Positions 56,889 to 64,000 of a stretch of DNA of 64,000 bases are shown in pieces. Source of the stretch: Alphaproteobacteria bacterium. GTDB taxonomy: Bacteria; Pseudomonadota; Alphaproteobacteria; TMED109. The stretch is taken from assembly GCA_022819905.1 (NCBI GenBank), contig JAJEGJ010000013.1, forward strand, positions 1 through 64,000, written 5' to 3'. How positions within the stretch are numbered: position 1 is the first letter of the stretch; every line of letters starts with the position of its first letter. Position numbers and translations under genes: made by a program. Below the pieces are notes generated by a model. It was not told where the DNA came from. It saw only the letters and a program-made list of their open reading frames with translations, and did not search any database.

Positions 56889-59456
56889 TCACGACTTCCG
56901 GGTGGTGCGGCGCTTGCGGGCCGGGGTCTTCTTGGCGGCCTTGCGTTGGGCCCTGGCCGCAAGCAGCGCGACCGCCTGTTCCATGGTCACGTCGCCCTTG
57001 GAGGTCTCCTTCGGGAGCGAAGCATTCAGGCTGCCGTGTTTCACGTACGGACCAAACCGGCCGTCGTGCACGGTGATGTCCTTGCCGTCGGTCGGATGTG
57101 GTCCCAGTACCGTGCCGGGCGACGATCGGGGACCTCCCTTGTTCTGCGCCAGCAGGTCCATCGCGCGGTTCATGCCGATCGTGAGAACGCTTTCGCCCGC
57201 GGGAATGGACCGGTAGTCCTTGTCGTGCTTGACGTAGGGCCCGTAGCGTCCAATCCCCGCCTGGACGGGCTTCCCCGATTCCGGATGCAGGCCGACGTCG
57301 CGCGGCAGCGCCAGCAGTTGCAGCGCACATTCCAGGTCCACGCTGCCGGGCGCGATGTCGGCCGGAAGCGACACGCGTTTCGGTTTCTGGTCCTTCCCGG
57401 CCTCGTCGCCAAGTTGCACGTAGGGTCCGAACCGCCCCGTTCGAAGGGTCACCAGCTGGTCCTGAAATTCCCCGAGCGCTACGGGCTCGCCGTTCTGCTG
57501 GTCTTCGTCAAGGCCAAAGTTCCGCGTGTATTTGCATTCCGGGTAGTTGGAGCAGCCGAAGAACGCCCCGAACTTGCCGATGCGCAGCCCCAGCTTTCCC
57601 TCGCCGCACGTGGGGCAGAGACGTGGGTCTCGCCCGCTGTCGTCGGGCGGAAACACGGCAGGACCGAGGATGGCGTCGAGGCGGTCGATCACCGAGCGCA
57701 GGCGGATCTCGGCGACATCGTCGACGTTCTCCTTGAAACTGCTCCAAAAGTCCTTGAGGACTTCCTTCCAGTCGACCTGGCCGCGAGAAATGTCGTCGAG
57801 TCGCTGCTCGAGGTTGGCGGTAAAGTCGTACTCCACGTAGCGCTCGAAAAAGCACTCGAGAAACGTCGTCACGATCCGGCCGCGAGACTCCGGCACGAAC
57901 CGCTTGCGTTCCAATCGCACGTATTCGCGGTCCTGCAGCACGGAAATGATCGCGACGTACGTGGACGGACGCCCTACGCCCAACTCTTCCAGTCGGCGCA
58001 CCAGCGACGCCTCGGTGAAGCGCGGCGGCGGGACGGTGAAATGCTGCTTGGGTTCAGCCGCACGGGATCCCAGCGGCTCGTTCCGCTCGAGTGCAGGCAA
58101 TCGCCGGGCGTCCTCGTTCTCCGCGTCTTCCTCTTTTTCAGGCTGATCGCGGCCTTCGCTGTAGAGGCGCTGAAAACCGTCGAAGACAACTGTCGATCCC
58201 GTGGCGCGAAGACCGACGTCGCCGTCACTGTTTTGCAGGTCGGCCGTGGTCTGATCGATTTCCGCCTTCGCCATCTGGCTGGCGACGGTGCGATTCCAGA
58301 TCAATCGGTAGAGCTTGGCCTGATCGGACGTGAGCTGCTTGGCGAGCACCGTCGGGCTGCGGGCGACATCGGTCGGTCGGATGGCTTCGTGCGCCTCCTG
58401 CACGTTGCGGGCCCGGCTCCGGTAGCTGCGGGGCGCAGCCGGTCGGTACCGCTCACCGAATTCGCGGACAATGGTTGACCGGATGGCCGAGATGGCCGTC
58501 GGGGCAAGGTTCACGGAGTCGGTCCGCATGTAGGTGATGAGCCCCGCGCTTGCCCCGTCGATCGCCACGCCCTCGTAGAGGGACTGGGCCGTGCGCATCG
58601 TGTGGGCCGCGGAAAATCCGAGCTTGCGCGACGCTTCCTGCTGGAGAGTCGACGTCGTGAAGGGGGCGGAAGGGGAACGCAGAACCCGTTTCTTCTTGAC
58701 GGCGGAGACCACGAAGGAACTTGCGTCTACCCGCTTGGCTGCGTTCGTGGCGGCGGCCTCGTCTGCAAGGCCGAACTTGCCGAGCGCCTTTCCATCCAGA
58801 CTCACCAGCCGTGTTGTAAACGCCGCCCCACTGCGATTGGTCAGGGCGACTTCCAGCGTCCAGTACTCGCGCGGAACAAACGCCTCGATTTCTGATTCCC
58901 GTTCGCAAATCAGTCGAAGGGCAACCGACTGCACCCGGCCGGCCGAGCGGGCACCGGGCAGCTTCCGCCACAGAATCGGCGAGAGCGTGAATCCGACGAG
59001 GTGGTCGAGTGCGCGGCGGGCCTGTTGAGCCTCCACCAGGTCCATGTTGATCGCACCCGGCGTCTGGAACGCATCGAGGATGGCCTCGCGCGTCACCTCG
59101 TTGAACGTGACCCGGTACGTGGTGAAGTCCCCCGGCTTCTTGCCCCGTCGCTCCTGCAGGGCGGTCAACACGTGCCATGCGATGGCTTCACCCTCCCGGT
59201 CCGGGTCCGTTGCCAGGAACAGGGTTCCATCGGTGCCGAGGTCACTGGCGATGCTGCTGAGGTGCTTGCGGCTGTCGGTCGGTGTTTCGTAGTGCATGCT
59301 GAAGTCGTCATCGGGCCGGACGGCACCGTCCTTGGCCACAAGATCTCTCACATGTCCGTAGCTTGCATGCACTTTGTAGTCCGGTCCCAGGTACCTGCCG
59401 ATCGTTCGCGCCTTGGCAGGCGATTCCACAACTACGACGTTGGCAGCTTTAGGCAT
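56889..59456 (-). CDS. topA: DNA topoisomerase I
   Basis: An 855-residue type IA topoisomerase that relaxes negative supercoils. The Toprim domain opens with NVVVVESPAKARTIG and has DPDREGEAIAWH; the active-site tyrosine is in GLITYMRTDSVNL. After the core one four-cysteine zinc ribbon (CPTCGEGKLG to CSNYPEC) is followed by several repeats of the R-x-GPYVK type (FGPYVQLG, YGPYVKHD, FGPYVKHG) and a lysine-arginine tail, the usual alphaproteobacterial form. ATG 59456 is preferred; TTG 59468 is possible. It precedes rnr in the same direction. Confidence 0.96.
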   Translation of the reverse strand: MPKAANVVVVESPAKARTIGRYLGPDYKVHASYGHVRDLVAKDGAVRPDDDFSMHYETPTDSRKHLSSIASDLGTDGTLFLATDPDREGEAIAWHVLTALQERRGKKPGDFTTYRVTFNEVTREAILDAFQTPGAINMDLVEAQQARRALDHLVGFTLSPILWRKLPGARSAGRVQSVALRLICERESEIEAFVPREYWTLEVALTNRSGAAFTTRLVSLDGKALGKFGLADEAAATNAAKRVDASSFVVSAVKKKRVLRSPSAPFTTSTLQQEASRKLGFSAAHTMRTAQSLYEGVAIDGASAGLITYMRTDSVNLAPTAISAIRSTIVREFGERYRPAAPRSYRSRARNVQEAHEAIRPTDVARSPTVLAKQLTSDQAKLYRLIWNRTVASQMAKAEIDQTTADLQNSDGDVGLRATGSTVVFDGFQRLYSEGRDQPEKEEDAENEDARRLPALERNEPLGSRAAEPKQHFTVPPPRFTEASLVRRLEELGVGRPSTYVAIISVLQDREYVRLERKRFVPESRGRIVTTFLECFFERYVEYDFTANLEQRLDDISRGQVDWKEVLKDFWSSFKENVDDVAEIRLRSVIDRLDAILGPAVFPPDDSGRDPRLCPTCGEGKLGLRIGKFGAFFGCSNYPECKYTRNFGLDEDQQNGEPVALGEFQDQLVTLRTGRFGPYVQLGDEAGKDQKPKRVSLPADIAPGSVDLECALQLLALPRDVGLHPESGKPVQAGIGRYGPYVKHDKDYRSIPAGESVLTIGMNRAMDLLAQNKGGPRSSPGTVLGPHPTDGKDITVHDGRFGPYVKHGSLNASLPKETSKGDVTMEQAVALLAARAQRKAAKKTPARKRRTTRKS

Positions 59457-59910
59457 GGGCAAGGACAACGTGGGCGGACAGACGCACCGGCCCGGATCGG
59501 TTCCGGAGGCACGGATGGGAGAATTGGGGCCGAAAAATGGAGAGCGTCTTGATGAATGTCAAAGGGGGCGCCCACGCGCCGCGGATCCGGCTCTGCACCA
59601 ACTTGCCTGCCCGTAGCGATTTTGCTCTCTACAAAACCTGCGCGAAGCCGTTGACACGGCGTCCCGGCGGACCATACCTTGCCCGGTGTTCAACTCCAGT
59701 CTGTGCGGCTGCAGATGATGGATGCCTTGATCAACGCTGATTCCTACTCGGCGGGCTCGATGCACGCGATCTGACTTGGACCGCTGTTGGCGCAGACGGG
59801 TCCCGCGGCGCGGGTTGGCGTGCCGACCCCATCATGGTCGGGCCTCGCATGCAATGACGCTTGGTGCGCCGTCCGTCCCGTGATCGTTCGCAACCGGTGA
59901 CTCCAGTTCC
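59457..59910. other. Divergent intergenic region between topA and the RND exporter gene
   Basis: 450 bases without a credible gene. On the plus strand a promoter-like TTGACA occurs at 59651, listed separately. The topA promoter should lie near the left end but is not identified. Confidence 0.45.
59651..59680 (+). promoter_or_regulatory. Promoter-like hexamers upstream of the RND exporter
   Basis: A perfect TTGACA is followed after 17-18 bases by ATACCT or TACCTT. It lies 230 bases before the exporter start, leaving a long leader, so the link to that gene is tentative. Confidence 0.3.
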
Positions 59911-62250
59911 GTGGACAAGCAAGGCGTAGCAAGAGGACCATTCGCGAAGCGGTTTGCCGAGCGGGTGCTGGCGTTCCGCTGGCTCGTGATTGCGGCCACA
60001 CTGGTCGCCGTCGCGGTCGCGTCAGCCGGCATCGCCCTGCTCGAATTCTCGGCCAACTACCGCATTTTCTTCGACGAAGACAATCCGCAGCTTCTGGCGC
60101 TGGAAGCTCTGGAGAATACGTACGGGAAGAACGAGAACATCGCCTTTCTGGTAGTTCCGGACGATGGCGACGCCACCTCGGAAAGCGCACTCGCGGCGGC
60201 TGCCTGGCTGACAGATGCCGCCTGGCTGACGCCATACTCGAGACGCGTCGACTCGCTTGCCAACTTTCAATACACGACCGCCGAAGGCGACGACTTGTAT
60301 GTGCGGGACCTCGTGGACCCGCAAGATCTGGACCGAGCGGAAACGCGTGCGCAAATCCGTGCAGTTGCGCTGTCCGACCCGCGTATCGCAGGCAGCATTC
60401 TGGCCCTGAACGGCGACGTGAGCGTCGTGAACGTCACGATCGAACTTCCGGAGGACGGTCTGCTGGAGGCTGTCGCCGAAGTCGCCGAGTTCGCCAGGTC
60501 GGCCGCCACAGAGGCAGAAGAGCGATTTCCCGGCATAGATCTGCGTGTCGTCGGCACGGTCATGATCAACCAGACGTTCGTGGAAGCTTCCATCAGCAGC
60601 CAGATGGTGTTCCTGCCTGCGAGCCTCCTGCTCATGGCGCTGGTCCTGGGTGTCCTCACGCGTGGCTGGCCGGGAGTGGTGGCGACAGGGGCGGTCATCG
60701 TCTTTTCGATTCTCTCTTCACTGGGTCTGGGCGTGTGGGCCGGTCTGCCCTTCTCTCCACCGATCTCGCCGGCACCGACCATCGTGCTGATGATCGTCGT
60801 GGCGAACTGTGTGCACCTTCTGGTGGCGTTGCAGCGGCGACTGCGCGCTGGAGATTCCAGGCACGATGCCATCGTCGAATCCATCCGGCTCAACCTGCAT
60901 CCGGTGTTTCTGGCGAGTCTCACGACGGCGCTTGGCTTCCTGAGCATGAATTTCTCCGAAGTGCCGCCCTACCGGCACCTCGGCAAATTCGTCGCGCTCG
61001 GCATCGTCGCCTCTTTCATTCTCTCCGTGACGTTCCTGCCGGCACTGCTATCGCTGCTTCCGATTCGTGCCGCGAAGGATCGCAGGCTCCCGGGACCCAC
61101 GATGAACCGGCTGGCGGATTTCGTGGTGCGGTACAGGAAGGCGCTCATTTGGGGATGGCTGCTGATCGTGCCCGTGTTGATCCTCGCGATTCCGCGCAAC
61201 GAGCTGAATGACGTCCTGGTGCATTTCTTTGATGAGAGCGTGGAGTTTCGGCAGGACACGGATTTCATGGACGAGCGCCTCAGCGGCAACACCCTGCTCG
61301 AGTACTCGCTGGAAGCATCTTCCGAGGGGGGAGTCACCGACCCCCTGTTTCTCGCCGAGGTCTCTGACTTCGCCGCCTGGTACCGGGAGCAGCCTCCTGT
61401 ACGGCACGTGGCGACCATCACCGATACCTTCCGGCAGCTCAACAAGAGCATGCACGGCGACGATCCTGCTGCCTACCGGATCCCGGAGAGCCAGGAGCTG
61501 GCCGCACAGTACCTGCTGCTGTACGAGCTCTCGCTTCCGCAGGGCCTGGACCTGAACAACCAGATCGACCGGTCCCGATCAGCGACGCGCGTGACGATAT
61601 CGGCCGAGACGCTCTATTCCCAAGACCTGCTGGATCTGAATGCCCGTGCGGAGGCATGGCTGGAGGCCAACGCGGAGCACGTAGCCGGCGTCAACAGCAC
61701 CGGCCCCGCGGCGCTGTTTGCCTACATCGGGCAGCGCAACATACGTGCCATGCTGGTCGGGACTGTGGTCGTACTCCTTGCCATTTCCGCCATTCTCCTC
61801 TTTGCCTTGCGGTCGCTGCGGCTGGGCTTGATCAGCATCGTTCCCAACGTGATCCCCGCTGTACTGGGCTTCGGCGTCTGGGGGTTGACGGTTGGACAGG
61901 TGGGCCTCTCGCTGATGGTTGTGGTGGCCATGACCGTGGGCATCGTGGTCGACGACACGGTGCACTTTCTCAGCAAGTACCGCCGGGCGCGGCGGGAATA
62001 CGGCCAGGGGCCTGAAGAAGCGGTGCGTTACGCCTTTGACACGGCCGGCCGGGCCCTGCTGACGACGACGGTCGTGCTGGTGGCCGGTTTTCTGATATTC
62101 GTGTTTTCTCCGTTCGTTCCCACCGCCCAGGTCGGGGTCTTGACCGCGATGATCATTGGTTTTGCACTCATCGCCGACCTGTCGCTGCTGCCGGCACTGT
62201 TGACGGTGGTGGACCGGAATGCTCCGGAGAAGGGCACGTCACGGTCCTAA
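59911..62250 (+). CDS. MMPL/RND superfamily exporter
   Basis: A 779-residue inner-membrane transporter of the RND superfamily (MMPL, HAE3-like) expected to use the proton gradient. It has the internal duplication of the family: each half starts with one helix (about 23-45 and 411-428), then a large periplasmic domain, then five helices (about 235-390 and 630-765). The sequence VVDDTVHFLSKYRRARRE in the second half is the typical acidic motif. It starts with GTG at 59911. There is no periplasmic adaptor or outer-membrane factor gene directly beside it, and the cargo is unknown; lipids, hopanoids or hydrophobic compounds are possible for this group. Confidence 0.9.
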   Translation: MDKQGVARGPFAKRFAERVLAFRWLVIAATLVAVAVASAGIALLEFSANYRIFFDEDNPQLLALEALENTYGKNENIAFLVVPDDGDATSESALAAAAWLTDAAWLTPYSRRVDSLANFQYTTAEGDDLYVRDLVDPQDLDRAETRAQIRAVALSDPRIAGSILALNGDVSVVNVTIELPEDGLLEAVAEVAEFARSAATEAEERFPGIDLRVVGTVMINQTFVEASISSQMVFLPASLLLMALVLGVLTRGWPGVVATGAVIVFSILSSLGLGVWAGLPFSPPISPAPTIVLMIVVANCVHLLVALQRRLRAGDSRHDAIVESIRLNLHPVFLASLTTALGFLSMNFSEVPPYRHLGKFVALGIVASFILSVTFLPALLSLLPIRAAKDRRLPGPTMNRLADFVVRYRKALIWGWLLIVPVLILAIPRNELNDVLVHFFDESVEFRQDTDFMDERLSGNTLLEYSLEASSEGGVTDPLFLAEVSDFAAWYREQPPVRHVATITDTFRQLNKSMHGDDPAAYRIPESQELAAQYLLLYELSLPQGLDLNNQIDRSRSATRVTISAETLYSQDLLDLNARAEAWLEANAEHVAGVNSTGPAALFAYIGQRNIRAMLVGTVVVLLAISAILLFALRSLRLGLISIVPNVIPAVLGFGVWGLTVGQVGLSLMVVVAMTVGIVVDDTVHFLSKYRRARREYGQGPEEAVRYAFDTAGRALLTTTVVLVAGFLIFVFSPFVPTAQVGVLTAMIIGFALIADLSLLPALLTVVDRNAPEKGTSRS

Positions 62251-62295
62251 CCTGCTGTTGTCTTCAGGTTGATCGCGGGACAGTCGGTCCGTCTG

Positions 62296-62324
62296 AACCG
62301 GTCCCGGTCGGGATTGCGTATAAT
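62296..62324 (+). promoter_or_regulatory. Candidate promoter of the peptide-export genes
   Basis: A perfect TATAAT at 62319-62324 lies in a short AT-rich stretch that contrasts with the GC-rich surroundings, about 45 bases before the first possible start of the next gene. A -35 box is weak; AACCGG at 62296 is in position at 17 bases, and CTGAAC at 62293 would need 20. Confidence 0.45.
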
Positions 62325-62370
62325 CTTTTAGCGCTTTATCCCAACCCAATGAGATATTCTTTGTCCTTGC

Positions 62371-62952
62371 GTGATCTTTGTGAGGTGGCTACGCACGGTC
62401 GTGTTCAGTAATCCGTTTGACTCCTTTCACAATACTGTTGCCGAAGCAAAAGAAGAGCGCGAACGGCTCGACCGGCTGCTGACCGTCTCCACGCCGCGGG
62501 AGCGGCTTCTTGTTGCCGTCATCGCCCTGTTCCTGCTGCTGCTCGCGGCATGGCTGTACTTCGGCAGCGTACCCCGCAGCCTGGCGGTGGACGGCGTGCT
62601 GGTCGGGGCAGGCCAGGAGTCGCCGGAGGGCAGCCGGTCGGTCCAGGCGCTTGTGTGGCTCCAAAGCGACCTCGCGCCGGCAATCAAGCCCGGCATGCCG
62701 GCGGCAATCGAACTGGTCCACACGGATGGAGAAGCGGGCATCCTCGACGGAGAGGTTGCGGCGACCACCGCCGTCCCTGCGTTCGAGCACCTCCCGGCGC
62801 TGCAGGTTGCGGCGCCGGTGTCCGTGCACCGCATCGAGATCACGCTCGATGAAGGCTCGGACCTTGCCCCCTCGGCAGATGTCGAATGCCGGATCGTCGT
62901 GGAACTCGGCAAGCAGTCTCCGATCGCGCTCTTCGGAATGAAACGGCCATAA
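62371..62952 (+). CDS. NHLP-type secretion adaptor-like protein, very short
   Basis: A 193-residue membrane protein with one N-terminal helix (about 47-66). The stretch DRLLTVSTPRERLL, the helix, then YFGSVPRSLAVDGVLVG strongly recalls the start of HlyD-like secretion proteins of NHLP bacteriocin systems (TIGR03794). The C-terminal part (GSDLAPSADVECRIVVELGKQSPIALF) resembles the end of such adaptors. The long coiled-coil hairpin and lipoyl domains that lie between in the normal protein of roughly 400 residues are missing. GTG starts at 62371, 62380 and 62401 are all possible; none has a strong ribosome-binding site. The C39 ABC gene begins 1 base after its stop. Family placement is by eye. 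Confidence 0.65.
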   Translation: MIFVRWLRTVVFSNPFDSFHNTVAEAKEERERLDRLLTVSTPRERLLVAVIALFLLLLAAWLYFGSVPRSLAVDGVLVGAGQESPEGSRSVQALVWLQSDLAPAIKPGMPAAIELVHTDGEAGILDGEVAATTAVPAFEHLPALQVAAPVSVHRIEITLDEGSDLAPSADVECRIVVELGKQSPIALFGMKRP

Positions 62953-62953
62953 G

Positions 62954-64000
62954 ATGCTGCGGCGCGCCTCCAAAGGGGCAAGCGACAGGTCCGGTTCGGA
63001 GGCTTTGAAACAGCGGATAATCACGCCGATCCAGCTGCAAATGCACGCGTCGGAATGTGGTGCCGCGTGCCTCGGCAGCGTTCTGGCCTACTTCGGGCGG
63101 CGGGTACCGCTTACGGAATTGCGCGAGAAGTGCGAGGTGAGCCGAGACGGCAGCAGTGCCGCGAGTATCGTGCGCGCCGCCAGGCACTACGGCCTTGAAT
63201 GCAATGGACTAAGTCTACGTGCGGAGCAACTGAGCAAGTTGCCGTTACCCCTGATCCTGTTCTGGCAATTCAGTCATTTCGTCGTCCTCGAAGGGTATGA
63301 CGGCCGTTACTTTCACCTCAACGATCCCTCCACGGGGCGGCGCCGGCTTTCCGCCGAGGAGTTCACCAAGGGCTACAGCGGAATCGCGTTGCGCTTCAAG
63401 CGTGGTGCCGATTTCCGGCCCGGCGGCGAATGGCCCGGCTTGTTCAGGCAATTGGGCGCCTTGCTCGCCGGATCACGGAGAGCGCTAGCCGGGGTAGTTG
63501 CTTGCGCGCTCATGTTGACGTTGCTGGCACTCATCGTTCCCGCAGCCCTCGGCGCCTTTGTAGACGATGTTCTGGAAAAACAAGGAGCATGGGGCGGATT
63601 GGTGACGGCCCTGCTAGGCGGCGGGGCTCTGGTCTACGTCCTGTCCTTGCTGAAGCACCGATTCCTGAAGCGGCTGGCGGTACGAATATCAGTGATCGGC
63701 TACAGCCGGGGTGTATCGCGGCTGCTGCGGCTGCCCGTGGAGTTCTTTGACCACCGGCTGGTCGGCGATCTGACGGATCGGGTTTCGTCCATCGACCGAA
63801 TTGCGAAGAATCTGACAGACCAGTTTCTTGTACTCATCGTTGACATCGCGATGAGCGCGGTGCTGCTCATCGCGATGCTGGTCTACGACTTTCTGCTGAC
63901 GCTGATCGTGCTGCTGCTCGCCATCCTGCACGGGATGCTCGCACACTTCCTCCACGCGCTTCGGGCTGTTCGAAGCCAGGCGATGAGGCGTGAGCAGGGA
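62954..64000 (+). CDS. C39-peptidase ABC exporter, NHLP bacteriocin type (partial, runs off the window)
   Basis: The first 349 codons of an ABC exporter that cuts the leader from a peptide and exports it. The N-terminal C39 peptidase domain has the full catalytic set: C35 in HASECGAACLGSVLAYFG, H108 in FSHFVVLEGY and D124 in LNDPSTG. From about 160 the transmembrane domain begins (helices at about 178-196, 207-225 and two more after 280). The ATP-binding domain lies beyond 64000. The form of the peptidase domain (TPIQLQMHASECGAACL) is that of NHLP-family export transporters (TIGR03796). It is 1 base after the adaptor-like gene. Peptide precursors, a second ABC gene and modification enzymes would be expected further right. 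Confidence 0.85.
   Translation, partial: MLRRASKGASDRSGSEALKQRIITPIQLQMHASECGAACLGSVLAYFGRRVPLTELREKCEVSRDGSSAASIVRAARHYGLECNGLSLRAEQLSKLPLPLILFWQFSHFVVLEGYDGRYFHLNDPSTGRRRLSAEEFTKGYSGIALRFKRGADFRPGGEWPGLFRQLGALLAGSRRALAGVVACALMLTLLALIVPAALGAFVDDVLEKQGAWGGLVTALLGGGALVYVLSLLKHRFLKRLAVRISVIGYSRGVSRLLRLPVEFFDHRLVGDLTDRVSSIDRIAKNLTDQFLVLIVDIAMSAVLLIAMLVYDFLLTLIVLLLAILHGMLAHFLHALRAVRSQAMRREQG

Noticed and set aside
56867..56962. Longer rnr start at 56962 inside topA
   Set aside because: The extra N-terminal residues are low-complexity and match the other frame of the topA tail; the family starts near the GTG at 56866.

Overview
This window looks like chromosomal DNA of a GC-rich alphaproteobacterium. 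Several things point there: an EipB-family (DUF1849) envelope protein, RNase J, the block nuoN-birA-coaX-rnj-mce-DUF1467, an L10-type leader before rplJ, and topA followed by rnr. I cannot name a genus. No rRNA, IS element, phage or CRISPR array is visible. Four tRNAs are present: Tyr and Gly on the minus strand, Asp and Leu on the plus strand.

Layout, left to right. 1-1.1 kb: a BrnT toxin paired with an XRE-type antitoxin. 1.5-3.3 kb: tRNA-Gly, tRNA-Tyr and an Amt ammonium transporter, all on the minus strand. 3.8-6.3 kb: the rpsM-rpsK-rpoA-rplQ operon, without secY or adk upstream. 6.3-8.1 kb: rarA and an HU gene. 8.4-22.3 kb: tRNA-Asp and directly behind it a complete 14-gene complex I operon, nuoA to nuoN, with genes overlapping or nearly so. 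22.3-26.1 kb: birA, coaX, rnj, mce and a DUF1467 gene continue that transcript. 26.4-29.7 kb: branched-chain amino acid genes ilvN, ilvC and leuA, without ilvB. 29.7-35.2 kb: the rod-shape operon mreB-mreC-mreD-mrdA-rodA, in which mrdA carries an in-frame stop codon. 35.3-36.5 kb: an exonuclease-domain gene and a convergent FMN reductase. 37.1-40.2 kb: secE-nusG-rplK-rplA-rplJ-rplL, not followed by rpoB-rpoC. 40.6-43.0 kb: a homodimeric AceE/MdeB-like E1 dehydrogenase. 43.0-47.8 kb: tRNA-Leu, tig, clpP, clpS and clpA, without clpX or lon. 47.8-52.9 kb: ribA, an orphan OmpR-type regulator, a PF04339 acyltransferase-like gene, ridA, eipB and rpmG. 53.2-54.6 kb: an SDR gene and a NIPSNAP gene. 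54.8-59.5 kb: rnr and topA on the minus strand. 59.9-62.3 kb: an MMPL/RND exporter. 62.4 kb to the end: a short membrane-fusion-like protein and the start of a C39-peptidase ABC exporter of the type that exports NHLP (nitrile-hydratase-leader) peptides. This last cluster runs off the window.

Most of the content is housekeeping: transcription and translation, respiratory complex I, cell-wall elongation, proteolysis and RNA decay. The features most worth attention are the NHLP-type export locus at the right edge with its unusually small adaptor, the interrupted mrdA, the BrnT-XRE pair, the SDR whose catalytic tyrosine is phenylalanine, and a series of places where normally very stable gene neighbourhoods are cut (rpsM side, rplL side, clpP side, DUF1467 side). 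Those breaks mean either a strongly rearranged genome or joins made during assembly. The sequence alone cannot separate these.
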